From: Bacteroidales bacterium
GTDB taxonomy: Bacteria; Bacteroidota; Bacteroidia; Bacteroidales; WRGA01
Reading direction: 5' to 3'
Assembly: GCA_031279795.1 (NCBI GenBank)
Contig: JAITHZ010000255.1
Location: 1 to 7,588, forward strand
Length of the DNA stretch: 7,588 nt
A program made the position numbers and the translations under genes. Below are positions 1 to 5,892 of the stretch, one piece after another. The notes below the pieces were generated by a model that was not told the origin of the DNA, did not search any database, and was given only the letters and a program-made list of their open reading frames with translations. Numbering within the stretch: the stretch's first letter is position 1; the number at the start of each line of letters is the position of its first letter.

Positions 1-9
1 AATTCGCAT

Positions 10-212
10 TAATCACTAATCATTAATCACTAATCATTAATCACTAATCACTAATCATTAATCACTAATCACTAATCATTAATCACTAATCACTAATCAT
101 TAATCACTAATCATTAATCACTAATCACTAATCATTAATCATTAATCATTAATCACTAATCACTAATCATTAATCACTAATCATTAATCATTAATCACTA
201 ATCACTAATCAC
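10..212. repeat. 29-copy tandem array of a 7-bp unit, TAATCAY
   Basis: Read directly, 29 consecutive perfect heptamers TAATCA(C/T) fill this interval without an indel. The only variable base is the seventh: 17 units end in C and 12 in T. The C/T order is irregular apart from a stretch (units 5-13) where the triplet C-C-T repeats three times, giving a local 21-bp period. The array is preceded by a partial unit (CAT) and AATTCG at 1-6, and followed by a decayed partial unit (TAT) and CGAATT at 216-221, so it has inverted hexamers at its borders. The unit puts stop codons in all frames of both strands (TAA forward, TGA reverse), so it cannot be coding. It is a minisatellite-like array in the intergenic region upstream of sufS. 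Its function is unknown, and copy number may vary between strains by slippage. Confidence 0.97.
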
Positions 213-310
213 TATCGAATTTTCTGTTTCATAAAAAGGATTAATAAAATATGAATTTATGTTAATTTTCAATTCTTAATTTGTAATTTTCTGTTGGAAA
301 ATTCTCAATT

Positions 311-322
311 GGAAAATTTTCC
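311..322. promoter_or_regulatory. Perfect 12-bp palindrome abutting the sufS -7 element (candidate operator)
   Basis: GGAAAATTTTCC is a perfect inverted repeat whose last base immediately precedes the TAnnTTTG element at 323-330. A dimeric regulator bound here would sit in the spacer of the promoter and could block or reshape polymerase binding. The left half also occurs 15 bp upstream as part of a direct repeat (TTGGAAAATT, 294-303). That an iron- or redox-responsive regulator binds here is only an inference from the adjacent sufS gene. A/T-rich palindromes also arise by chance. Confidence 0.45.
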
Positions 323-330
323 TAACTTTG
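323..330 (+). promoter_or_regulatory. Bacteroidota -7 element, probable sufS promoter
   Basis: TAACTTTG matches the Bacteroidota housekeeping sigma -7 consensus TAnnTTTG exactly. It would place the transcription start near 335, leaving a leader of about 20 nt before the sufS ATG. No well-spaced -33 TTTG is present: the nearest TTG triplets (294-296 and 309-311) are 26 and 11 bp away, against about 20 bp expected. The promoter may therefore be weak or activator-dependent. A perfect palindrome occupies the 12 bp directly upstream. Confidence 0.55.
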
Positions 331-355
331 CACGCAATTTGTCCACTGTGAAAAA

Positions 356-1573
356 ATGATAGACATACAAGCAATTCGCAACGATTTTCCTATTTTGCAG
401 ACGACTGTTTACGGAAAGCCGCTGGTATATCTGGATAATGCCGCCACAACGCAAAAACCGGCGTGTGTGACAGAACAGATTGTTCGCGCATATTCCACCA
501 TGAACGCCAACATTCATCGTGGCGTGCATTACTTGAGTCAGCAGGCTACTGCGGCGCACGAGAACGCCCGCCAAACGGTTCAACATTTTCTTCATGCCAA
601 ATTTCAGCACGAAATAATCTTTACGCGCGGCACAACTGAGGCCATCAATCTGGTGGCATTTTCTTTCGGCGAGGCTTTTTGCAGGCAAGGCGATGAAATT
701 GTAATTTCGGGCATGGAGCATCATTCCAATCTGGTACCATGGCAAATGTTGGCCGAGCGGAAAGGCTTAACACTTAAAATCGTACCATTCGACGACAAAG
801 GCGAATTGCAACTGGAAACATTTGAGGCCGCATTGTCGGAGAAAACGCGAATCGTCGCACTTGCGCACGTCTCAAACGTATTAGGAACAGTAAATCCGGT
901 AAAAGAAATCATCGAAGTGGCACACAGAAGAAACGTACCGGTACTGATCGACGGAGCGCAGGCGGTACCGCATATTCCTGTGGACGTGCAAACGCTTGAC
1001 GCCGATTTTTATGTCTTTTCGTCGCACAAAATCTACGGTCCGACCGGAATTGGAGTGCTGTATGGCAAAGAATCGTGGCTCAATAACTTGCCGCCGTATC
1101 AGGGTGGCGGCGAAATGATTGCAACTGTTTCGTTTGAGAAAACAGTCTATAACGAGCTGCCATTCAAATTCGAAGCCGGAACGCCCGACTATATCGGTTC
1201 TACTGCGCTGGCTGCTGCGCTGAACTATGTCGGCAGCATCGGACTGGAAGATATAGCTGCATACGAACGCGAATTACTGGCTTATGCCACAGAACAGTTC
1301 GCCACCATTCCGGATATCCGGCTATTTGGAACGTCGGAACGGAAATCGGGCGTTATTTCGTTTCTGGTCGGGAACATACATCCCTACGACATGGGAACGC
1401 TGCTCGACAGGCAGGGAATTGCCGTGCGCACCGGGCATCACTGCGCCGAACCATTGATGAACTTGCTGGGCGTAGATGGAACTGTCAGAGCCTCTTTTGC
1501 GTTTTACAATACAATGGAGGAAATCGACCGACTGATTGCCGGAATAAAAAAAGCTGTAGCAATGTTTGTGTAG
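356..1573 (+). CDS. sufS: SufS-type cysteine desulfurase (group II, PLP-dependent)
   Basis: The 405-residue product is full length for SufS/CsdA, class V aminotransferase fold. Such enzymes take sulfur from L-cysteine, leaving alanine, and hold it as a persulfide for delivery to a SufE/SufU-type partner and the SufBCD scaffold in cytosolic Fe-S cluster assembly. Visible motifs in order: YLDNAATTQKP near residue 25; NIHRGVHYLS near 52; GMEHHSNLVPWQ from 119, with the His pair that stacks on and contacts PLP; IDGAQAVPH with Asp199; SSHKIYGPTG with the PLP-binding Lys225; and RTGHHCAEPL with catalytic Cys363 in the short group II active-site loop. No insertion or frameshift is seen. The ATG lies about 26 bp after a -7 element with an A-run before it rather than a Shine-Dalgarno site. 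No other suf gene is within the window: the upstream 355 bp are noncoding, and the next gene, atpB, has its own promoter. Confidence 0.96.
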   Translation: MIDIQAIRNDFPILQTTVYGKPLVYLDNAATTQKPACVTEQIVRAYSTMNANIHRGVHYLSQQATAAHENARQTVQHFLHAKFQHEIIFTRGTTEAINLVAFSFGEAFCRQGDEIVISGMEHHSNLVPWQMLAERKGLTLKIVPFDDKGELQLETFEAALSEKTRIVALAHVSNVLGTVNPVKEIIEVAHRRNVPVLIDGAQAVPHIPVDVQTLDADFYVFSSHKIYGPTGIGVLYGKESWLNNLPPYQGGGEMIATVSFEKTVYNELPFKFEAGTPDYIGSTALAAALNYVGSIGLEDIAAYERELLAYATEQFATIPDIRLFGTSERKSGVISFLVGNIHPYDMGTLLDRQGIAVRTGHHCAEPLMNLLGVDGTVRASFAFYNTMEEIDRLIAGIKKAVAMFV

Positions 1574-1596
1574 AATATATTTTTTGTCTATCTTTG
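1565..1596 (+). promoter_or_regulatory. Promoter of the atp operon (TTTG - 20 bp - TATCTTTG)
   Basis: TTTG at 1565-1568 and TATCTTTG at 1589-1596 are separated by exactly 20 bp and fit the Bacteroidota -33/-7 consensus (TTTG and TAnnTTTG). The -33 half lies within the last codons of sufS, and its stop codon falls in the spacer. Transcription would start near 1601, giving a leader of about 60 nt before atpB. No terminator-like hairpin separates sufS from this promoter, so read-through from sufS into atp is also possible. Confidence 0.8.
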
Positions 1597-1623
1597 CACT
1601 TACATTAATTTTGAATAAGGGTG

Positions 1624-1642
1624 TTTGTTGTTCATCAACAAA
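1624..1642 (+). promoter_or_regulatory. Small A/T-rich stem-loop in the atpB leader
   Basis: TTTGTTG (1624-1630) pairs perfectly with CAACAAA (1636-1642) around a 5-base loop, TTCAT. The stem has only two G-C pairs, so it is weak. It sits about 20 nt upstream of the chosen atpB ATG and just after an in-frame GTG at 1621. It might affect leader folding or translation, but could be incidental. Confidence 0.3.
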
Positions 1643-1662
1643 AAAATAAAGAATTTATATTT

Positions 1663-2748
1663 ATGTTATTAAAAATAAGAAATATACTGATAAGTTTGGT
1701 ATTGCTTGCGGTAACGTATCAAGCGCATGCCGAAGATGGACATCAGACAGCTACTGAAAACAAATCCTTTAACCTGAAGGAAATGCTGTTTTCGCATGTA
1801 CTGGATGCGTACGAATGGCATGTTTTTACCATGCCGGATGGAAAACACATTTCTATTCCATTGCTTGTTATTGTGAAAAGCAGCGAAAAAGGCTGGTTCA
1901 TTTTCTCCTCGTCGCGGCTGGCACACGGACATGCCTACGAAGGCTTTTCCATATCCCACAACGAAAAATACAGGGGAAAAGTAGTAGAAACAACTGCCAA
2001 CGGCGAGGAAATACGTCCGCTGGATCTGTCGTTCACAAAAAATGCCGCAGCTATTTTGCTGTCGTGCATCTTGTTAGTGGTTATTTTCCTGCGTCTGGCT
2101 TCCGGATACCGGAAAGCGCCGTTGAAATCGCGGAGAGGATTTGCCGGAGTTCTGGAAATGCTGATCATGTCAATTTACGACGACGTTATCAAGCCATGCG
2201 CAGGCCCGAATTACCGGAAATTTTCGCCATACCTGCTGACCGCTTTTTTCTTTGTGTTTCTTAATAATCTGTTCGGATTGATTCCAGTATTCCCCGGAGC
2301 GGCGAATGTCACAGGCAATCTTTCCGTAACTATGGTACTGGCGCTGTTAACGTTTATCCTTACAAATGTTTACGGAAACCGCGAATACTGGAAAGAAGTT
2401 TTTTGGCCTGATGTACCCGTATGGCTTAAAGTGCCGCTTCCCATCATGCCATTCGTCGAAATACTCGGACTGTTTACCAAGCCCTTTGCCCTGATGGTGC
2501 GTCTGTTTGCCAATATGCTTTCCGGTCACTTTATTGTACTGGTATTCATGGGATTGATATTCATTTTTGCAGAATTGTTCGGACAGGCCGTTGCCGGTGG
2601 CGTATCAATTGTTTCCGTTGCCTTTTCGGGTTTCATCCTGCTGTTAGATGTGCTGATTTCCTTCATTCAGGCGTATGTCTTTACAATGCTCTCGGCAGTA
2701 TTCATCGGATTGGGACAGGTGGAACATCATCCGGAAAAAGCTCATTAG
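1663..2748 (+). CDS. atpB: F-type ATP synthase Fo subunit a, Bacteroidota type with signal peptide and N-terminal domain
   Basis: Subunit a forms the two half-channels that carry ions to and from the c-ring. The ATG at 1663 gives 361 residues, against about 270 in E. coli. The extra length is N-terminal: a signal peptide (residues 1-23, hydrophobic core then AHA before Glu24) and an extracytoplasmic domain of about 100 residues (24-125) before the first membrane helix near 128-147. Further hydrophobic segments follow around 190-210, 219-237, 289-306 and 313-349. The signature KPFALMVRLFANMLSGHF holds the essential stator Arg280 (E. coli R210) and Asn284. His289 and Asp329 occupy the positions of E. 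coli E219 and H245, and Gln336 matches Q252. An in-frame GTG at 1621 would add 14 residues ahead of the signal peptide, so I reject it. It is the first gene of the atp cluster; AtpI, AtpD and AtpC are not encoded upstream. Confidence 0.96.
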   Translation: MLLKIRNILISLVLLAVTYQAHAEDGHQTATENKSFNLKEMLFSHVLDAYEWHVFTMPDGKHISIPLLVIVKSSEKGWFIFSSSRLAHGHAYEGFSISHNEKYRGKVVETTANGEEIRPLDLSFTKNAAAILLSCILLVVIFLRLASGYRKAPLKSRRGFAGVLEMLIMSIYDDVIKPCAGPNYRKFSPYLLTAFFFVFLNNLFGLIPVFPGAANVTGNLSVTMVLALLTFILTNVYGNREYWKEVFWPDVPVWLKVPLPIMPFVEILGLFTKPFALMVRLFANMLSGHFIVLVFMGLIFIFAELFGQAVAGGVSIVSVAFSGFILLLDVLISFIQAYVFTMLSAVFIGLGQVEHHPEKAH

Positions 2749-2757
2749 AAAAAGTAT

Positions 2758-2850
2758 ATGAAATTAGTACGCGATCAAATAAAAGAACGAAAAACAAAAT
2801 TGATTAGAAATAATAAAAACATTTACATAACCATTAAAAATTACGATTAA
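2758..2850 (+). CDS. Putative 30-residue basic small ORF in the atpB-atpE gap
   Basis: An ATG 9 bp after the atpB stop opens a 30-codon ORF (begins MKLVRDQIKERK, ends KNYD) that fills almost the whole spacer and stops at TAA, leaving ATT before the atpE ATG. It lies in the same frame as atpE, so stop-codon read-through would produce an N-terminally extended subunit c. The peptide is strongly basic (many Lys and Arg) with no hydrophobic segment. I do not recognise it. It could be a real small protein, a translated leader coupling ribosomes into atpE, or a chance ORF in an A-rich spacer whose true role is to keep the atpE start unstructured. The sequence alone does not decide. Confidence 0.3.
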   Translation: MKLVRDQIKERKTKLIRNNKNIYITIKNYD

Positions 2851-2853
2851 ATT

Positions 2854-3108
2854 ATGTTACTTACAATTTTATTACAGGCAGCAGCAGGAGCCGGATTAGC
2901 GAAACTTGGCGCCGCAATAGGTGCAGGAATCGCCGCAATAGGCGCAGGAATCGGGATAGGACGAATCGGGGGACAAGCAATGGACGCAATAGCCCGCCAA
3001 CCGGAATCTACCGGCGACATCCGTTCCAACATGATTGTGATTGCCGCACTCATTGAAGGGGTTGCTCTTTTTGCAGTTATTATCTGTGCATTAGCGTTAT
3101 TCCTGTAA
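2854..3108 (+). CDS. atpE: F-type ATP synthase Fo subunit c (rotor ring proteolipid)
   Basis: The 84-residue hairpin protein has two membrane helices (about 9-44 and 57-83) joined by the polar loop ARQPES, the conserved RQP site that docks onto gamma/epsilon. Helix 1 carries the glycine-rich packing motif (GAGIGIG around residue 30). Helix 2 carries the ion-carrying carboxylate Glu68 in ALIEGVALF. Compared with the Na+-binding Ilyobacter ring, the Gln of helix 1 is Ile35, and the Ser, Thr and Tyr after the Glu are Gly69, Val70 and Phe73. The Na+ ligands are therefore absent and H+ coupling is inferred. The start is unambiguous: an upstream in-frame TAA lies 3 bp away. The leader is A/T-rich without a Shine-Dalgarno site. 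Several copies form the ring, so high expression relative to its neighbours is expected; the sequences on both sides of the gene are unusual. Confidence 0.97.
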   Translation: MLLTILLQAAAGAGLAKLGAAIGAGIAAIGAGIGIGRIGGQAMDAIARQPESTGDIRSNMIVIAALIEGVALFAVIICALALFL

Positions 3109-3125
3109 AATTAACAAACAGAACC

Positions 3126-3157
3126 GTAGCGATGTGCATTTCGGTGTACATCGCTGC
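3126..3157 (+). promoter_or_regulatory. Long TTCG-capped hairpin in the atpE-atpF spacer
   Basis: Bases 3126-3139 pair with 3144-3157 to give a continuous 14-bp stem: 11 Watson-Crick and 3 G-U pairs, without bulges, around the loop TTCG. It starts 17 bp after the atpE stop and ends 17 bp before the atpF start. It is not followed by a T-run (ATAAAACAC follows), so it is not a standard intrinsic terminator. The likely role, by analogy with hairpins that tune uneven expression within operons, is to protect the 3' end of an atpB-atpE transcript or to cause partial termination, raising c over b. It may instead be one copy of a dispersed palindromic repeat. Confidence 0.7.
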
Positions 3158-3174
3158 ATAAAACACAAACATGT

Positions 3175-3675
3175 ATGGAACTGTTTACACCCGAAGTCGG
3201 ACTGATATGCTGGATGCTGGTACCTTTCCTCATCGTCTTTTTTGTGCTGGGCAAATTTGCATGGCCGGTAATCATCAAAGGCGTGAGCGAACGGGCAAAT
3301 TTCATCGACCAGTCCATTCAGTCTGCCAAAGATGCCAACGAACAGCTCGCCTCCATCAAGGCGCTGGGCGAAACTATGCTGACAGAAGCCCGCAACGAAC
3401 AGCTGCGGATATTGAACGACGCCAACCAAGCGCGTAACCAGTTGCTCGACGAAGCAAAAAAACAGGCGAAACAGGAAGCTGAAAAAATCCTGTCGGCAGC
3501 CCAACTAACTATCCAGAAAGAAAAGGAAGATATTTCCCGCCAGGTGCGAAGCGAAATAGCGGTGATTTCGATTGGAATCGCCGAAAAAATCATCCGCAAC
3601 CGGCTGGATGCATCGGAGCAAGAGGAACTGGTCAATCGACTGGTGGAAGAAGCAAACGCATCTGGTAAAAATTAA
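3175..3675 (+). CDS. atpF: F-type ATP synthase Fo subunit b (peripheral stalk)
   Basis: The 166-residue protein has one N-terminal membrane helix (about 7-26, ending LGKFAWP) and a long, highly charged helical stalk (about 36-145) rich in Ala, Glu, Lys and Gln, as expected for the b dimer that links Fo subunit a to delta and alpha of F1. The C-terminal GIAEKIIRNRLD (134-145) matches the conserved delta-binding end region of b subunits. Length is normal for the family (156 in E. coli). A second ATG 4 bp upstream (3171) is in another frame and leads to a non-homologous translation, so 3175 is the start. Only 5 bp separate its stop from atpH. There is a single b gene; no b' copy is visible. Confidence 0.95.
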   Translation: MELFTPEVGLICWMLVPFLIVFFVLGKFAWPVIIKGVSERANFIDQSIQSAKDANEQLASIKALGETMLTEARNEQLRILNDANQARNQLLDEAKKQAKQEAEKILSAAQLTIQKEKEDISRQVRSEIAVISIGIAEKIIRNRLDASEQEELVNRLVEEANASGKN

Positions 3676-3680
3676 ACACA

Positions 3681-4235
3681 ATGGACAACGGAAAAATAGC
3701 AACTCGCTATGCAAAGGCGCTTCTTGAACATGCCACCGAAAAACATCAGGAAGACCGTCTTTATGAAGAAATGAAGACGCTGGCCAGCAGCTTTGCCTTG
3801 CAGCCCGGATTGCAGCATGTTCTGGAAAATCCAACCATTAAGGCGGAAGATAAACAAACGCTCATCACAACAGCCGCCGGAATAACCGTTGGCGAAGCCT
3901 TTGACGCATTTGTGCGGCTGGTACTGAAAAACGGCCGAGAAACATCGTGCCATTCCATTGCCTTGCTTTACCAGCGACTGTATCGGCTGCAAAAAAAAGT
4001 GGTCGGCGGACGGCTGATTTCCGCACAGGAAATCGACAATGCTGCAAAAGAACGTTTAAAAACCATTATCAAAAAAAATACCGGTTACAATGTGGATTTT
4101 TCTACCCAAATCGACACTTCGCTTATTGGCGGTTTTATCCTTGATGTGGAAAATACACGATTAGATGCAAGCATAAGCAATCAGTTAAAAGAAATACAGA
4201 AACAATTGCTGGAGAAAAATAAAAGCATTGCATGA
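3681..4235 (+). CDS. atpH: F-type ATP synthase F1 subunit delta
   Basis: The 184-residue product is of usual length. Delta caps the F1 head and joins it to the b stalk. Features seen: the N-terminal helical domain with IATRYAKALLEHA (6-18) and LENPTI (48-53), both typical of delta/OSCP, and the C-terminal signature GGFILDVENTRLDASISNQL (150-169), which contains the conserved G-x-x-L and R-L-D-x-S pattern. It follows atpF by 5 bp, so translational coupling is likely. The stop overlaps no neighbour; a 35-bp A/T-rich spacer leads to atpA. No irregularity is seen. Confidence 0.95.
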   Translation: MDNGKIATRYAKALLEHATEKHQEDRLYEEMKTLASSFALQPGLQHVLENPTIKAEDKQTLITTAAGITVGEAFDAFVRLVLKNGRETSCHSIALLYQRLYRLQKKVVGGRLISAQEIDNAAKERLKTIIKKNTGYNVDFSTQIDTSLIGGFILDVENTRLDASISNQLKEIQKQLLEKNKSIA

Positions 4236-4270
4236 ACATACAAAATAATAATTTTTAACTCATATAAAAT

Positions 4271-5857
4271 ATGTCAGATATAAGAGCAAGCGAAGTTTCT
4301 GAAGTGCTGAAAATGCAGCTGGAAGGAATTGATACGCGTGTTAAGTTTGAAGAAATCGGAACGGTGTTGCAGGTAAGCGACGGCGTGGTTCGTATTTACG
4401 GTTTAACTAACGTGGAAGCCGGCGAACTGATTGAATTTGAAAATGGCGTCAAAGCAGTTGCCATGAATCTGGAAGAAGACAACGTTGGCGCGGTGGTATT
4501 AGGTTCTTCCGACGATATTGAAGAAGGTCAGGTTGTAAAACGCACCGGACAGATAGCTTCAATCATGGTCGGCGAAGGCCTGCTGGGACGCATTATCAAC
4601 CCACTGGGAGAACCCATCGACGGACACGGCGACATCAAGGGAGAACTCATCGAAATGCCGCTGGAACGGAAAGCGCCTGGCGTAATTTTTCGTCAGCCAG
4701 TGAACCAGCCACTGCAAACTGGCATAAAAGCCATTGACGCTATGATTCCAATCGGTCGCGGCCAGCGGGAACTGATTATCGGCGACCGTCAAACGGGAAA
4801 ATCAACCATCGCCGTGGACACCATCATCAATCAGCGGGAAAATTTCCTCAACGGAGACCCTGTATATTGCATCTATGTAGCTATTGGACAAAAAGGCTCA
4901 ACTGTTGCCAATCTGGTGCAAACCCTCCACGAAAAAGGCGCGCTGGATTATACTGTCGTTGTGGCTGCCAACGCCTCCGATTCGGCTGCCATGCAGTTCT
5001 ATGCACCATTTGCCGGAGCTGCCATCGGCGAATTTTTTCGCGACACCGGACGCCACGCACTGGTGATTTACGACGACCTTTCGAAGCAGGCGGTGGCTTA
5101 CCGCGAACTCTCGCTGATCCTGCGCCGTCCATCAGGACGCGAAGCATACCCTGGCGATATTTTTTATCTACATTCGCGACTGCTGGAACGTGCCGCTAAA
5201 ATTATCAATAATCAGGAACTGGTGGAAGACATGAATGACCTGCCGGAAACCCTGCGCCCAAAACTGAAATGCGGAGGTTCGCTTACTGCCCTGCCGATTA
5301 TCGAAACGCAGGCCGGAGACGTTTCTGCATACATTCCCACGAATGTCATTTCCATAACTGACGGTCAGATATTTCTGGAAACAGGACTGTTCAACGCCGG
5401 AATTCGTCCGGCAATCAATGTTGGCATTTCCGTATCCCGCGTAGGCGGAAATGCGCAAATCAAAGCCATGAAAAAAATTGCCGGAACCTTGAAGATCGAC
5501 CAGGCACAATACCGCGAGCTGGAATCGTTTTCCAAATTTGGCGGCGACATGGATGCTATCACCAAAATGATTCTGGACAAAGGAAAGAAAAATGCCGAAC
5601 TGCTCATTCAGCCCAACCACCATCCGATGCCTGTCGAGCAGCAAATTGCCATTATTTACTGCGGAACACAGGGCTTGCTGGCCAACATTCCGACCGAACA
5701 CGTCCGCAATTTCGAAAAAGCATTTCTCGACATCCTGAAAATCAAGTATCAAAAGGAAATTCTTGACAAAATCAAAACCAACCAGTTGGACGATGAAGTC
5801 ATTGCGCTGATTAAAGAAACAGCAAAAGAGGTAGCAAAAGATTTCCAAACAGGATAG
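4271..5857 (+). CDS. atpA: F-type ATP synthase F1 subunit alpha
   Basis: The 528-residue protein spans the three regular parts: N-terminal beta-barrel (to about 95), nucleotide-binding domain (about 96-380) and C-terminal helical domain. Walker A is GDRQTGKS (171-178, Lys177), and the Walker B strand is ALVIYDDL (263-270). The signature PAINVGISVSRVGG places the intersubunit arginine finger at Arg390, which reaches into the catalytic site of the neighbouring beta subunit. Alpha binds nucleotide but is non-catalytic: the residue matching the catalytic Glu of beta is Gln (IGQKGS, Gln207). The catalytic partner beta is not encoded in the window. The ATG follows an A/T-rich leader. Length and motifs are normal for the phylum, without frameshift or insertion. 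Confidence 0.98.
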   Translation: MSDIRASEVSEVLKMQLEGIDTRVKFEEIGTVLQVSDGVVRIYGLTNVEAGELIEFENGVKAVAMNLEEDNVGAVVLGSSDDIEEGQVVKRTGQIASIMVGEGLLGRIINPLGEPIDGHGDIKGELIEMPLERKAPGVIFRQPVNQPLQTGIKAIDAMIPIGRGQRELIIGDRQTGKSTIAVDTIINQRENFLNGDPVYCIYVAIGQKGSTVANLVQTLHEKGALDYTVVVAANASDSAAMQFYAPFAGAAIGEFFRDTGRHALVIYDDLSKQAVAYRELSLILRRPSGREAYPGDIFYLHSRLLERAAKIINNQELVEDMNDLPETLRPKLKCGGSLTALPIIETQAGDVSAYIPTNVISITDGQIFLETGLFNAGIRPAINVGISVSRVGGNAQIKAMKKIAGTLKIDQAQYRELESFSKFGGDMDAITKMILDKGKKNAELLIQPNHHPMPVEQQIAIIYCGTQGLLANIPTEHVRNFEKAFLDILKIKYQKEILDKIKTNQLDDEVIALIKETAKEVAKDFQTG

Positions 5858-5892
5858 AAAAATAGACACAACAATCTAAAAGAAAGGAAATT

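Larger units (their letters stand above)
213..355. other. A/T-rich intergenic region upstream of sufS
   Basis: This stretch between the heptamer array and sufS has no ORF of note. It holds two short direct repeats: AATTTTCTGTT at 218-228 and again at 285-295, and TTGGAAAATT at 294-303 and again at 309-318 (15-bp offset). The second copy of TTGGAAAATT overlaps the palindrome annotated separately. The right end carries the presumed sufS promoter. I see nothing else here that I can support. Confidence 0.6.

Noticed and set aside
10..212. CRISPR array or iteron-type replication origin
   Set aside because: The units are head-to-tail 7-mers with no spacers, so it is not CRISPR. No DnaA-box cluster, Rep gene or partition gene accompanies it, so an origin is not supported.
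305..745. 146-codon antisense ORF over the sufS start
   Set aside because: It overlaps the sufS promoter and conserved N-terminal coding sequence and shows no domain or start signal.
1621..1662. GTG at 1621 as the atpB start
   Set aside because: It would put 14 polar and charged residues ahead of a well-formed signal peptide and overlaps a leader hairpin; ATG 1663 gives a standard signal peptide.
1815..2264. 149-codon ORF in another + frame of atpB
   Set aside because: Arg/Cys-rich out-of-frame translation within the conserved atpB reading frame.
3171..3437. ATG at 3171 as a start in the atpF region
   Set aside because: It opens a different frame whose product has no b-subunit features; ATG 3175 gives the family N-terminus.
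5168..5869. 233-codon antisense ORF inside atpA
   Set aside because: It lies wholly opposite a conserved gene, its translation is Phe/Gln/Asn-rich without recognisable motifs, and it has no promoter. It is an artefact of atpA codon use.
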